A DNA stretch of 64,000 bases. It comes from an uncultured Eggerthellaceae bacterium. GTDB lineage: Bacteria > Actinomycetota > Coriobacteriia > Coriobacteriales > Eggerthellaceae. The translations under genes and the position numbers were made by a program. The first letter of the stretch is position 1. Every line of letters begins with the position of its first letter. Where the stretch lies: NCBI GenBank assembly GCA_947565185.1, contig CANODU010000004.1:23973-87972 (forward strand). The letters run 5' to 3'. This document shows, piece by piece, positions 24,540-34,160 of the stretch. The notes under the pieces were generated by a model. That model had not been told where the DNA came from. It saw only the letters and a list, made by a program, of their open reading frames with translations, and did no database searches.

Positions 24540-25427
24540 CTACAGTTCGATCAGCTCGTAATCCTTCGTGCCATAGCCCAACTCAGCTGCGTGGTCGATG
24601 ATGCGCGTGCCATGCTTGGAATCCACGCGCTCCAAGAACTTGTCGCGACCAGGATCATCGGAGGCCTTCACGACATCGATGCATGCTTGGTCGATGGCCA
24701 CCGGATCAAGGGAGGCGAAGATGCCGATGTCAGCCATGCACGGATCCTCTGCCACCGCACAGCAATCGCAGTCCACAGAGAGATTGCAAGCCACATTCAC
24801 GAACGCCAGGTTGCTGCCGAAATGATTCACGACGGTCTCTGCGGCCTCCGCCATGGCATCCACGAAATCATCCTGTTCGGCATGCTTATCCCAGAAGTCC
24901 CCTTGGTTGAAGGACGCGCCTGCCGTATGGATGTTCACCTTGCCCTCGTTCGACGCGCATCCGATAGAGAGCTGCTTCAGCGCACCGCCGAAACCACCCA
25001 TGGGGTGCCCCTTGAAGTGAGACAAGACGAGCATGGACGCATAGTTCGCCAGGTGGCCGCCAACATGGTTCTCCTTGAGCACGCGTCCGTTCTCGATAGG
25101 AAAGATGATGTCGGAAGAGGGGCCGTCCTCATCCATGATGTCCACATCGAACACCTCAGACCAACCATGCTTGGCCATGAGCTTCACATGCTTTTCCGTG
25201 GTGTCGCGCTCACCATCATAGGCGGTGTTGCATTCCACGATGGTGCCATCCACTTCCTTCACCATGGGGATCATGAACTCCGGACGCAGATAGTTCTGGT
25301 TGCCCTCTTCGCCGGAATGCACCTTCACGGCAACCTTGCCTGACAGCTTCACGCCCAGCTTCTCATAGAGGCGCACGACGTTTTCGGGAGTGATGTCCTT
25401 GGTGAAATAGACCTTTGCCTTGCCCAT
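24540..25427 (-). CDS. DUF362-domain protein
   Basis: The 295-residue protein (GKAKVYFTKDITPENVVRLY, VAVKVHSGEEGNQNYLRPEF, IVECNTAYDGERDTTEKH, LSHFKGHPMGGFGGALKQL) is a DUF362 family member. Some members carry ferredoxin motifs; this one has only scattered Cys (CASN, CNLSVDCDCCAVAEDPC), the last group perhaps a metal site. The ATG has AAAGGAGC upstream. Biochemical role is unknown. It is the downstream-most gene of the - strand set that begins with the peptidases, after a hairpin at 25508-25535. Confidence 0.8.
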   Translation of the reverse strand: MGKAKVYFTKDITPENVVRLYEKLGVKLSGKVAVKVHSGEEGNQNYLRPEFMIPMVKEVDGTIVECNTAYDGERDTTEKHVKLMAKHGWSEVFDVDIMDEDGPSSDIIFPIENGRVLKENHVGGHLANYASMLVLSHFKGHPMGGFGGALKQLSIGCASNEGKVNIHTAGASFNQGDFWDKHAEQDDFVDAMAEAAETVVNHFGSNLAFVNVACNLSVDCDCCAVAEDPCMADIGIFASLDPVAIDQACIDVVKASDDPGRDKFLERVDSKHGTRIIDHAAELGYGTKDYELIEL

Positions 25428-25507
25428 AGAGAGCTCCTTTCGGTCAATCGAGGATAAGCGACATTCTAACGCTTACGACGCTTCCATAGGAGCGCGTCCT
25501 CATGCAC

Positions 25508-25535
25508 GAATGGCTCCGCCGAAGCGGAGCCATTC
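25508..25535. terminator. Perfect 12-bp hairpin after pepC
   Basis: GAATGGCTCCGC, a CGAA loop and the exact complement lie 24 bases downstream of the pepC stop. There is no T-run on either strand, so it may stabilise the 3' end rather than terminate transcription. Confidence 0.4.
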
Positions 25536-25558
25536 TCAGAGGGTACAACTGCGAATGC

Positions 25559-26914
25559 CTAGAGGCTGCTGACCGGATTGAACGTGTTCCAGAACGGCCA
25601 CACGATGGGTTCGGAGTCAAGTGCCTTCAGCGTTTCGGGCTTGAGCATCTTCTTCGGGATGGCAACCTCATAGACGAAGTTGTCGAACCACTCATCTGTG
25701 CACACGAAGTAGCCGTTGTTGCCCGTCTTCTTACCGCCGTTCTCCGTGCCCCACGAATTCTCGATCTTCCACTTATCCGGCTTTCCGTCCTTGATATCCA
25801 CGCCAGCGATGGTCATGGCATGGGTAGGCAGGCTCTCATGCATGGCAAAGCGCTGCGCCTTATCCATGTCGAACTTCACGCCGAACATGTTCTCAAGATC
25901 GAACAGGTCTGACGCCATGACACCCGCATTGCGGTCGCACCACTGCAAGACGTCTGATCCGAACCAGACCGGATCCCCCGCTTTGAGCGACTCAATGACA
26001 TATCCCTTGAGCTCATCCATGGGCACGTTCACATAGAGGTTGCGCCTCTCGGGGATCTGGTCAGAATCCTGGATGGCGTACACATGGCCATAGGGATTCT
26101 CATCGCCCGGTACGTTGATGACGCCCACATAGTCATCCAAGTTGATCTTCACATACTTCTTCGCGAACTCGAGCGGAGTGATGTCGCGGTCCTCGTGGTA
26201 TGTACCCTTGGCGTCCGTATAGGTGAAGTCGAACTTCTTGGGCGGTTCACCGAAGCAAACAGCCAAGACGCGGTACACCTCATTCAGCATCTCAAGCTGC
26301 GTATCCGTGGTGTCCTTTTTCTCGTTCGCCATGCTCCGCAGCTTGATGGCATCCTGGCGCAGCAGATGCGACAGCACCGTATTCAGCTCTTCGGTGTTGT
26401 TGGTGCAATGGGTCTCCGCCATGGCCTCATGGGGCACGACGCCGTATTTCTTGACCAAAGCCGCGATCATGTCCCAATCACCGCCATCGGCCATAGGCGT
26501 GGAGATGAGCCAGTCCACCTCACGATCATCCAGCGGCTTATCAGCCGTAGCCACGATATGCTCCAAGAACCATGCGGCGCGCTCCAGCTTGTTGTAGAAC
26601 GCCAGGTGAGCCTGGGACAGCTCGAATGTGCCCTTCGGCAGATCCAGATCCTTCTCGATATGGAAGCGCAGCACGTTCAAGCAGGCGAACATCCAGCAAC
26701 GGCCAGACATCTTCTGATTCGCCACAGCTTGGTCATCCACGTCGATGGAAAACGCGAAGTTCGGCGGGCTCATGCGCTTCAAGACCTCCACGCTCTCTGC
26801 GGACTGGAGGATGCCGTTCTTCGTGACCGCACGCTGGGCCACATGCTGGCAGCACATCTTCTGGTAATCCTCTGACATCTTCGCGATCTGTTCCTTCGAT
26901 AGCTTCATCTTCAT
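25559..26914 (-). CDS. pepC: Aminopeptidase C (bleomycin-hydrolase family, C1B)
   Basis: The 451-residue protein has the papain-type triad of the C1B family: Cys73 in NQKMSGRCWMFACLNV, His in PTHAMTIAGVD and Asn in WKIENSWG. The length and the conserved GDPVWFGSDV segment fit PepC, a cytoplasmic aminopeptidase that trims peptides. The ATG follows AGGAG. It is preceded by genes for an Ntn hydrolase and an S10 carboxypeptidase, forming a peptide-degradation block with two amino-acid permeases. Confidence 0.93.
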   Translation of the reverse strand: MKMKLSKEQIAKMSEDYQKMCCQHVAQRAVTKNGILQSAESVEVLKRMSPPNFAFSIDVDDQAVANQKMSGRCWMFACLNVLRFHIEKDLDLPKGTFELSQAHLAFYNKLERAAWFLEHIVATADKPLDDREVDWLISTPMADGGDWDMIAALVKKYGVVPHEAMAETHCTNNTEELNTVLSHLLRQDAIKLRSMANEKKDTTDTQLEMLNEVYRVLAVCFGEPPKKFDFTYTDAKGTYHEDRDITPLEFAKKYVKINLDDYVGVINVPGDENPYGHVYAIQDSDQIPERRNLYVNVPMDELKGYVIESLKAGDPVWFGSDVLQWCDRNAGVMASDLFDLENMFGVKFDMDKAQRFAMHESLPTHAMTIAGVDIKDGKPDKWKIENSWGTENGGKKTGNNGYFVCTDEWFDNFVYEVAIPKKMLKPETLKALDSEPIVWPFWNTFNPVSSL

Positions 26915-26973
26915 CAGCTCCTCTTCCTTATGATCGCTTCCTCTTGTTCCTGTCTTTCTATCGAAACCGAGCC

Positions 26974-28332
26974 CTAGTCAAAGAGCGTCCAGGGTTGCGT
27001 GGGCCTGTCTTGCAGGTAGCCGTCCATCCACTTCCAAAGCGGATGCTGGTCCATGAAGTCCTTCGCGATGAACTCCACGCCGTCTGCCCGGCCATAGCGT
27101 CCCCACATCTTCATATGCTTCACGTCATCGGGACCTGCCGCCTTCGCATCGCATGATCCGGCCGGGTAGAACGGGATGTTCCAGACGGCATCTGGATCAT
27201 CGGCGTAGTACTGCGGATCCACGTCGTAATGCGCGCAGATGTCACGGCTGGATGGGCAGTCATAGCCCAGATAGACGTCATAGGTATCGGCCAGCATCTT
27301 CTTGACCACTTCAAGGTCTATCTTGCCGTAGTACTGGTCGATCAGCTCCATCCACCGCTGGCGACGCGCACCGGTCTGCTGGCGAGGATCGTTGAAGCCG
27401 TTGTCCTTGCATTCCAGGTTGCGGATGCGTGGGTCGAACACGGCATTGCAGCCGAAGAACGTACCGTCCTTGGTGCGCTTGAGGCTGGTGTATTCCAAGC
27501 CTTGCTCGAAGCGGGCTATCTCGCCGGTGTTGTGGTCGGCGATGAGCCACGCGTTCGCATAGCCGCCATTGTTGCCCTTGTTCAAGCGCTCCACGAATTC
27601 GTCGATGGTGTTGGAGAACTGGATGGCATCACGGATGCGCACCCATTCCGGCATGCCCGCATCGTCGTAGCGGTCGAAGCCTGCAAGCGTGGTCTCCGTC
27701 ACATTCAGACCAGCAGAGGTCACATAGAAATCCGTCATGGAAGCCAGCATGCAGGGCGCAGATGCCTGCATGACGAAGCTGTACCCCTCATCTGGTTCCA
27801 CATGCTTGCAAACGTTGAAGTACTGTCCGCTCCAGAACTCATCGAAGCTCTCATGACCCAGATACGGCTTTCCATCCACCGTGGCCGATCCCGTGGCAGC
27901 GATGGCCGAGCAATGCTCCTTGCGATGCGTCTTCATGAGCGGACGGCTCATGATCTTGCCCGCGTTCTGCGGCCACCAGTAGCCCGTGATCTCCATCCAG
28001 TCATTCCATGCGATCATGTCCTCCAACGTGGTGTCCACGCCTGCTGCGGTCAGGCCATCGGCCATGCCTTGCAGCTCCTGAGCGTATCGCTCGGGGATCA
28101 TGGATCCATGCAGGCGAATGGATTGCTCTGCGAACCAGTCGTAATCCATGCCGAAGGTCTCCAACGTCATGTATCGGTAAACGCGCAGCGCATCCTTGAA
28201 TTCGTCTGCTAGGAGATATCCTTCCTGGAATCCGCATTCATAGGGCGCGCCCTTCACCTTGATGTGCTGCCAGCCGTTCTTGACCTCATGCTGCGCATGG
28301 GCAACGACTTGCTGCTGTCCCTCTGTCAACAT
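26974..28332 (-). CDS. Ntn-type hydrolase, C45/phospholipase-B-like
   Basis: The 452-residue product lacks a signal peptide. The segment KEHCSAIAATGSATVDGKPY, with Cys141 as the likely nucleophile, resembles the N-terminal nucleophile site of acyl-CoA:6-aminopenicillanate acyltransferase (peptidase C45) and phospholipase-B-like enzymes. In those families the chain is cut just before the Cys. AWLIADHNTGEIARFEQGLEY is the matching later part of the fold. With cytosolic peptidases on either side, amide or peptide hydrolysis is the likeliest activity. The substrate is not predictable. Confidence 0.7.
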   Translation of the reverse strand: MLTEGQQQVVAHAQHEVKNGWQHIKVKGAPYECGFQEGYLLADEFKDALRVYRYMTLETFGMDYDWFAEQSIRLHGSMIPERYAQELQGMADGLTAAGVDTTLEDMIAWNDWMEITGYWWPQNAGKIMSRPLMKTHRKEHCSAIAATGSATVDGKPYLGHESFDEFWSGQYFNVCKHVEPDEGYSFVMQASAPCMLASMTDFYVTSAGLNVTETTLAGFDRYDDAGMPEWVRIRDAIQFSNTIDEFVERLNKGNNGGYANAWLIADHNTGEIARFEQGLEYTSLKRTKDGTFFGCNAVFDPRIRNLECKDNGFNDPRQQTGARRQRWMELIDQYYGKIDLEVVKKMLADTYDVYLGYDCPSSRDICAHYDVDPQYYADDPDAVWNIPFYPAGSCDAKAAGPDDVKHMKMWGRYGRADGVEFIAKDFMDQHPLWKWMDGYLQDRPTQPWTLFD

Positions 28333-28355
28333 ATCCGTGCTTCCCTTCCCGTTGG

Positions 28356-28373
28356 GCAGATCTGAAGATCTGC
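28356..28373. repeat. GCAGATCT palindromic repeat
   Basis: A perfect GCAGATCTGAAGATCTGC with the usual ACTACGA tail, in the gap between the S10 carboxypeptidase gene and the Ntn-hydrolase gene. The same element with the same tail ends the histidine operon at 16789-16806. Confidence 0.85.
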
Positions 28374-28403
28374 ACTACGAACCAATGCTGTTCGGTCTCC
28401 GCC

Positions 28404-29912
28404 CTAATCTTCGTGGCGCTTCTCATAGAACGCATGCAGCTCTGGCGCCATCTTCTCCAGCGTGGGCTCATCCTCATAGGCCATATGCCCGTTCTCGTGC
28501 ACGTGGTATTCGATGCGCTCCTTGAGGTAGTCCGGCAGGAACATCTTCGAAATGGAGTGGCGCACGTTCCAATAGGGCGTGGCGGCATCATGGATGCCCC
28601 CGAAGAAGAGCACGCGGCACTTGGGATTGCGGCGCAAGGCGGTAGCCATGTCATAGGCGGTGTTAGGGCACACCGGGCTTCCCATGGTGCCAGGCGCCTG
28701 ATGGGTCCAGTTCCAATCCTCGTTCACCTTGAAGGAGAGCAGGATGTTGATGGGAGATCCCTTGAATCCGGTCTCCTGCACGAGCTTCATCCACGCGGAT
28801 TGATCCGGCGTCATGATGGCATCACCTGACGGGTCCTCGCCTGCGAAGAACTCGTTGTCGCCTTGGACATCCATATACGCGGCTTCGGTGAAGCGCGTGT
28901 CATAGCGCCCCGTGAACAGGCCCTCATCCGCAACGATCATCTTGCGGAACGTATCCAGTTCGATGCGCAGATGCTTCTGCTGGATGACGTCAGCCGGCAA
29001 CCCGATGAGCTTCGACATCTCGCGGGCCAGCGTGCGCTCTTCGCGCTCGGTGATGGTGTCGCTCTTGATGAGCGCTTGCCCATACTTCTCATCCACGAAT
29101 GCCCAGGCCTTGTCGAACCATTCGAACTGATCCACGCCTTTGCCCGCCTTGCCGAAGTAGTTGGCTGTGGCCGCATAGACGGGGAGCATGCCCATGTAAT
29201 ACAGGTCATTGCCAGGCAGCGTAGGCGCATAGTCCAAGATGGTGGACTGCTCGATCACGCCCGTGACGGCGATGCCGCGCTCTCCCAGAACGCGCATGAG
29301 CACGGAGTTGCGCATGGTGCCATAGGATTCGCCATACAGATACAGCGGCGTGTTCCAGCGGTCATGTGTGGTCAGCCACTGAGCGATGCCCCGCATGAAC
29401 GCATCGGCATCCCCATCCACGCCCCAGACCTTCTTCGCATCATAGCCAGGGGCTATCTTCGAATAGCCGGTGCCCATGGCGTCCAGATACACCAGATCAG
29501 AATCGGGCAGGATAGAATAGGGGTTGTCTTCTGGCTGGGTTGGGCAGGGCAACTGCTCTTGGCTGGAGATGGGCACGCGACGCGGCCCCATGCCACCGAT
29601 GTTCACCATGGCAGATGAGCCGCCCGGGCCACCGTTCCAGCAGAACGTGACGGGGCGGTCGGTCTTGTCCTGAGCATCCGAGATGTAGGACAGGGCGAAC
29701 ATGTGGCCGATGAGCGTGCCACCGTCTTCATGCAGCGGCAGCATCTCAGCGGTAGCCGTGTATTTGATGGACTGCTTGCCCTTGCCCTTCCAGGTGTAGT
29801 CGCGGCTTGATGGCTCCGGCACAGCTTCAGCAGCCTTTGCCGGCGCGGCAGCCGGGTCATTGATGGTCACCGTGAATGAGGGGGCAGTTTGCGTTGTCTT
29901 CGTATCTGGCAT
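28404..29912 (-). CDS. Serine carboxypeptidase-like protein, peptidase S10 family
   Basis: The 502-residue protein has the oxyanion segment FCWNGGPGGSSAM, the nucleophile motif YGESYGTM (Ser196), a catalytic Asp region FFGGIHDAATPYW and the catalytic His in HENGHMAYEDEP. That is a complete S10 triad. No export signal is visible: the N-terminus is hydrophilic, with an Ala/Pro-rich stretch at 20-35. The enzyme is therefore predicted to be cytoplasmic, unlike lysosomal or secreted S10 enzymes. RBS AAGGAGAAGA precedes the ATG. Confidence 0.88.
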   Translation of the reverse strand: MPDTKTTQTAPSFTVTINDPAAAPAKAAEAVPEPSSRDYTWKGKGKQSIKYTATAEMLPLHEDGGTLIGHMFALSYISDAQDKTDRPVTFCWNGGPGGSSAMVNIGGMGPRRVPISSQEQLPCPTQPEDNPYSILPDSDLVYLDAMGTGYSKIAPGYDAKKVWGVDGDADAFMRGIAQWLTTHDRWNTPLYLYGESYGTMRNSVLMRVLGERGIAVTGVIEQSTILDYAPTLPGNDLYYMGMLPVYAATANYFGKAGKGVDQFEWFDKAWAFVDEKYGQALIKSDTITEREERTLAREMSKLIGLPADVIQQKHLRIELDTFRKMIVADEGLFTGRYDTRFTEAAYMDVQGDNEFFAGEDPSGDAIMTPDQSAWMKLVQETGFKGSPINILLSFKVNEDWNWTHQAPGTMGSPVCPNTAYDMATALRRNPKCRVLFFGGIHDAATPYWNVRHSISKMFLPDYLKERIEYHVHENGHMAYEDEPTLEKMAPELHAFYEKRHED

Positions 29913-29977
29913 CTTCTTCTCCTTCGAACGATCCTTATTCCTTGTTCCTTATTCCTGCAAACCCTGGATGAGGCGCA

Positions 29978-31483
29978 TCACCCCAGATTGATCTGGCGCT
30001 TCAGCACCTTCGTCAACACCAGGTAGTAGATGATCCCGATGACGATGAAGACGACGCCCACGATGAGGGCGACCTCTCCTACCGACAGCAGGATGGCGAA
30101 GCACACCGCTGCACCCAAGAGCGGGAACAACAGGTGCATGAAGAATGCCTTCGCGCCGGCACGTTCCTTCAGCTGGAACCAGCAGAACACGATGACCGAG
30201 ACGTTCAGCATCACATAGGTGGAAAGCGCGCCGAAGTTCGAGATCTTCACTACGGTGTTCATATTGATGCCGCTGAACTGGAAGACCAGCGTGAGCACCA
30301 CTGACAACCCGATGATGAAGATGACCGCATTCAACGGAGAGTTCGTGCGCTTGTCCATCTTCGCCATGAACTTCGGGAGGCATCCGCCCTTGGCCATGGT
30401 GAACATGACGAACGCGATGGAGTTCTGCTGGGCGATGGCGGTGAACACGCCCTGGGCCAGCGCGACGCCCACGGCACAGAGGATCATGAGCCACGGTCCT
30501 GCCGCGATCTTCGCCACCACGTAGAAGGCGTTATCCGTGTTGTTCGCGAATGCAGCTCCCGAAGGATCGATGCACGTAGCGATGAAGCACTGCAGCACGT
30601 ACAGCACGCAGAGCACGATGGCCATCACCATCATGGCGCGCGACGGTCCGTGCTTGGGGTCCTTGGCCTCTTGGGTGAGCGTAGCGATGGCGCCGAAGCC
30701 CACGTAGGACATGACCGCCAAAGACACGGCAGACATGGTACCGCCCAGTTCGAACTTGTCCGGATTGAAGAGGTTCTCAGGCGAGAAGCTGGCGCTCTCA
30801 GGATGCTGCACCACATAGATGATGCCGCAGATGACGAACAGGGCCAAGATGGCCAGCTGCGCCACGAGCGCCACCTTGTTCACCACCATGGCGGTCTTCA
30901 TGCCGATGAGGGACACGATGGCCACGATGATGAGGAACCCGAAGCAGAGCGCCAATATGGGCACGTCCGGCAGCATGCTGTGGATGGCGATGGCGGCGAT
31001 CAGGTAGACCATGGCTGGGCTCACCAGATATTGCAACAGCATCAGCCAACCGGCGATGAATCCAGGCATCTTGCCGAACACGTGGCTCACGTAGGTGAAG
31101 ATGGAGCCCGACGACGGGAAGTGCTGGATCATGATGCCGAATGAGAACACGCTGAACAGCACGGCCACGAAGCCGATCAGGAAGGCAAGCGTGGGCATCC
31201 CGCCCGAATCAGCGAATACGCCGCCGTACACGGCCATAGGCGAGATGGGCACCATGGTGATGAGGCCCCATACCACCATATCCTTCACGGTGAGCGTTGC
31301 TTTGAAATCACCGCCGCTCTTCTGCTGCGTGGCCACGGTGGGCTTCGTCACCTTCGCTCCGTTGTTCTCCGGCATGGACATGCGCGCTGTGGTGGCATCA
31401 TCAGCAGACTGAGCCTGAGCGGCTTGAGAAGGCACAGCGGCCTGAGGCGCTGTTGCCGTTGCCTTCGAAGTGTTGTCTGTCAT
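29978..31483 (-). CDS. APC-superfamily amino-acid permease
   Basis: The 501-residue protein has a hydrophilic N-terminal tail of about 65 residues rich in Ala, Gln and Thr, then about twelve hydrophobic helices. FGIMIQHFPSSGSIFTYVSHVFGKMPGF corresponds to the conserved substrate-binding helix region of the family, and SYVGFGAIATLTQEAKDPKHG to the helix 6-7 region. The ATG has AAAGGAGGT upstream. It follows a second, larger APC permease in the same orientation, suggesting paired amino-acid or amine exchange. Confidence 0.88.
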   Translation of the reverse strand: MTDNTSKATATAPQAAVPSQAAQAQSADDATTARMSMPENNGAKVTKPTVATQQKSGGDFKATLTVKDMVVWGLITMVPISPMAVYGGVFADSGGMPTLAFLIGFVAVLFSVFSFGIMIQHFPSSGSIFTYVSHVFGKMPGFIAGWLMLLQYLVSPAMVYLIAAIAIHSMLPDVPILALCFGFLIIVAIVSLIGMKTAMVVNKVALVAQLAILALFVICGIIYVVQHPESASFSPENLFNPDKFELGGTMSAVSLAVMSYVGFGAIATLTQEAKDPKHGPSRAMMVMAIVLCVLYVLQCFIATCIDPSGAAFANNTDNAFYVVAKIAAGPWLMILCAVGVALAQGVFTAIAQQNSIAFVMFTMAKGGCLPKFMAKMDKRTNSPLNAVIFIIGLSVVLTLVFQFSGINMNTVVKISNFGALSTYVMLNVSVIVFCWFQLKERAGAKAFFMHLLFPLLGAAVCFAILLSVGEVALIVGVVFIVIGIIYYLVLTKVLKRQINLG

Positions 31484-31551
31484 CGTACATACCTCCTTTT
31501 CGCAAGAGGGGCTGCGCCCAAGGACCTGAGCGCAGCCCGCTTCACGAGACC

Positions 31552-33762
31552 CTACTTATCCGCGTGCTTATCCGTTGTGCTTGAGGCCGGAGCGGCACCG
31601 GTTGCAGGAGCCTTCGTCTCACCGGTTTCCTTGGTGGCAGCAGCCTGCTCGGCAGCGGCCGTGGCTTCCTTGACTTCGCGCTCAGCGGAAAGGAGGTCGC
31701 TGTCGGCTTTGACCTGATCCTCATAGGCCTGAGCCTCTACGGCATACTTCTTCACATCAGCCTCGGCCTGCTTCTCATGCGCCAAGGCATCGTGTTCGGC
31801 CGTGGTAGCAGCCGCCGCGTCAGCTGTGACGTCCGTAGGAATCTTCACGGCTTCCACTTGGGCTGCAGGAGCGGCAGGAACGCTGGAGGATATCTGCACC
31901 TGCACCGTTTCCTCAGCCCGACGCTTCGCCTCTGGATCCTTGACGCCCACGCTAGCGGATGTGCCGATGCCAGCTTTCTTGGAGATGATCACCGGCTGGC
32001 TCATGGGCACGGCTACAGCAGTGTTCATGACGCCGTTGGTCTTGACCGGATGGTTCAGAGCCGCTGGGTCATCGCCTGCTTCGATGGAGGGCGAAGACGG
32101 ATGATGCTTGCCAGGGATGTATTCATCAGGAAGGACTATCTGCTCATTGGGGTCCCATAGCTTCTTCACGGGCATGCCCATGGGGTTCTGACCTTCGCTC
32201 ATCATCTCAGAGGGAACGTTGGACATGACGCGCTCCGGCTTCTTCAAGCCTTCCAGCTGCCACGTGAATGGCGCGAACACGTTGTTCGGATCCACCCAGT
32301 CGTGCTTCTTGGACGCCTGATAGACAGCGAAGCAGATACCGAACGTCACTGCGATGATGGCAAGGATGACCACCACGTAGGTGACGGGGCTGCCCACCTC
32401 TTCGGCAACCTGAGCCGGCGGGATGATGGCCAGCACGATGCCGAACAGGCACGCCAGCAGACCGACGCCCGCCACCACGTAGGCACCTACGCTGCCGCCC
32501 GGAACCTTGAACAGGCGCGGACGATTCGGTTGATCATGACGCAGCTTCAGGAACGACACGAACATGAGCACGTAGTACATCATGTACAGGATGGTGATGG
32601 CCTGCGTGATCAGGATGACGAAGCCTTCGATGTTCGGGATCAGGAAAGCCAAGAACGCAACGATGGTCATGAAGCCCATCTGGATGTACATGAGGCGGCT
32701 TGGCATGCCGTGCTTGTTGTTGTTCTGCATGAACTTCGGCAGGAAGCCGGAACGGCCAGCCTGGCCTAGCATGAACGACGGACCGGCCATGTTGGTGATC
32801 AACGACGCCATGGAAGCACCCAGACCAACCCACACGAACGCTACGTAGATCCAGGGGCAGTTGAAGGTGGCACCCAGGATCTTATAGGTCTGGTACAAGC
32901 CATAGACCAGGTTCATATCCTGCTTCGGCGTGACGATGGCGATGCAGACGGTACCCGCGATGAAGATGATCAGCGTCAGGATCATGGCGATGAAGATGGA
33001 CAGCGGGAACTCCTTTTGCGGCTGCTTCAGCTGCTTGATGTGCGCAGCATTCATGTCGATGCCTGCGAAGCTGAAGAACACGCCTGCTGCAAGCGCCAGA
33101 TTGGTGAGGCTGAACCCGCTGCTGAAGGGGTTGAATGCCTCAGGCGAAGGGGTGACGTTGGACACGTTGCCTTGCGCCAGCCAAACCACCGTGAAGATGA
33201 CGATGAACGCCAGCGGAATGAACGTGCCGATGATGACACCATACTTGGTCAGGCGCGCGAACGTCTTGACACCCTTGGTGGACAAGAACGTCAGGCCCCA
33301 GTAATAAGCAAGCCACGCCAAGATGATGAAGAACTGGTTCTCAGGGTGATTCATGAAGTTGACCGCCCAGTCCCAATCGGGCGTGTAGAATCCGATGGTG
33401 GCCGACGCGGACGCAACGCCCATGCCGAAGTTGATGGAGGTCTGGAACCAGAGGATGAGCAGGCATGTGAAGGCCAATCCCGGACCGAGTGCCTCGCCCA
33501 CCCACCGGAAGATGCCGCCGCGCTGCCCCCAGCCGCTTGCCAGCTCTGCCGCTACCAGGCCGGTAGGCAGGAAGAAGACGAGCGCGCCGATGATGAACAG
33601 CGTGACCGAAGACAAGCCATAGTAGGCTTGCTGCACATCGTTCGCGACGCTGCCGATGATGGTCACATTCATCATCACGAGCGCCATCAGGGAGATGTAC
33701 GACCCTGTGTTCTTCGCAGGCTTGGCCTGCTTCGTCTGCGCTGTCGCGCTCTTGGTACTCAT
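31552..33762 (-). CDS. APC-superfamily permease with a long cytoplasmic C-terminal tail
   Basis: Residues about 20 to 480 form a typical APC transporter (LFIIGALVFFLPTGLVAAELA, GWGQRGGIFRWVGEALGPG, FFSFAGIDMNAAHIKQLKQP), like glutamate/GABA or YjeM-type antiporters. The rest, about 230 residues to 736, is unusual. It is a hydrophilic tail with Pro-rich linkers, then an Ala/Glu/Lys-rich stretch predicted to be helical or coiled coil, ending Thr/Ala-rich. The tail is likely cytoplasmic. The gene is upstream of the other permease gene with 68 bases between them. Confidence 0.88.
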   Translation of the reverse strand: MSTKSATAQTKQAKPAKNTGSYISLMALVMMNVTIIGSVANDVQQAYYGLSSVTLFIIGALVFFLPTGLVAAELASGWGQRGGIFRWVGEALGPGLAFTCLLILWFQTSINFGMGVASASATIGFYTPDWDWAVNFMNHPENQFFIILAWLAYYWGLTFLSTKGVKTFARLTKYGVIIGTFIPLAFIVIFTVVWLAQGNVSNVTPSPEAFNPFSSGFSLTNLALAAGVFFSFAGIDMNAAHIKQLKQPQKEFPLSIFIAMILTLIIFIAGTVCIAIVTPKQDMNLVYGLYQTYKILGATFNCPWIYVAFVWVGLGASMASLITNMAGPSFMLGQAGRSGFLPKFMQNNNKHGMPSRLMYIQMGFMTIVAFLAFLIPNIEGFVILITQAITILYMMYYVLMFVSFLKLRHDQPNRPRLFKVPGGSVGAYVVAGVGLLACLFGIVLAIIPPAQVAEEVGSPVTYVVVILAIIAVTFGICFAVYQASKKHDWVDPNNVFAPFTWQLEGLKKPERVMSNVPSEMMSEGQNPMGMPVKKLWDPNEQIVLPDEYIPGKHHPSSPSIEAGDDPAALNHPVKTNGVMNTAVAVPMSQPVIISKKAGIGTSASVGVKDPEAKRRAEETVQVQISSSVPAAPAAQVEAVKIPTDVTADAAAATTAEHDALAHEKQAEADVKKYAVEAQAYEDQVKADSDLLSAEREVKEATAAAEQAAATKETGETKAPATGAAPASSTTDKHADK

Positions 33763-34160
33763 GGATACCCCCTTCGGTCATGCTCGCGATTTGTGCGAAT
33801 GCGCCGAACGGGATCATGTGATCGAGGTATGCGCGCAAATCGTGCCAATGGATATGCAGCGAACCCGATCCGTCTTGTGGGGAAGGCAGATCAGGCTTGC
33901 TACGCTTTTGAATACTAAGAACCGCCGCACCCGCGATGTCGGGCGCTCAAGCGATGTTGCTTTCTCGTTTTCCACTTGGCTCAACCGCGTTGAAAAGGCT
34001 TGCCGCGCATGCTGACCCAGGGTGAGCCAATGTTTCAGTTAGCCCTCTGTTCGATGACATATCCACGATCAGGAACATGCGCATATGCGCGTGCGCTATA
34101 CCCGATAAGACACGCAACAACCCTGAGCGCCTTCTCAGGCGAAGAGGAAGGATGCATCCC
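33763..34160. other. Divergent intergenic region between APC permease and C69 dipeptidase genes
   Basis: This region of 398 bases must hold both divergent promoters. I see a small palindrome GCGCATATGCGC at 34079-34090, but no -10/-35 pair good enough to call. It does not contain the REP-A or mosaic hairpins that fill most other long gaps. Confidence 0.5.

Noticed and set aside
33763..34160. tRNA or riboswitch in the divergent region before the C69 dipeptidase
   Set aside because: No cloverleaf, T-box core or other known riboswitch consensus could be found by eye.
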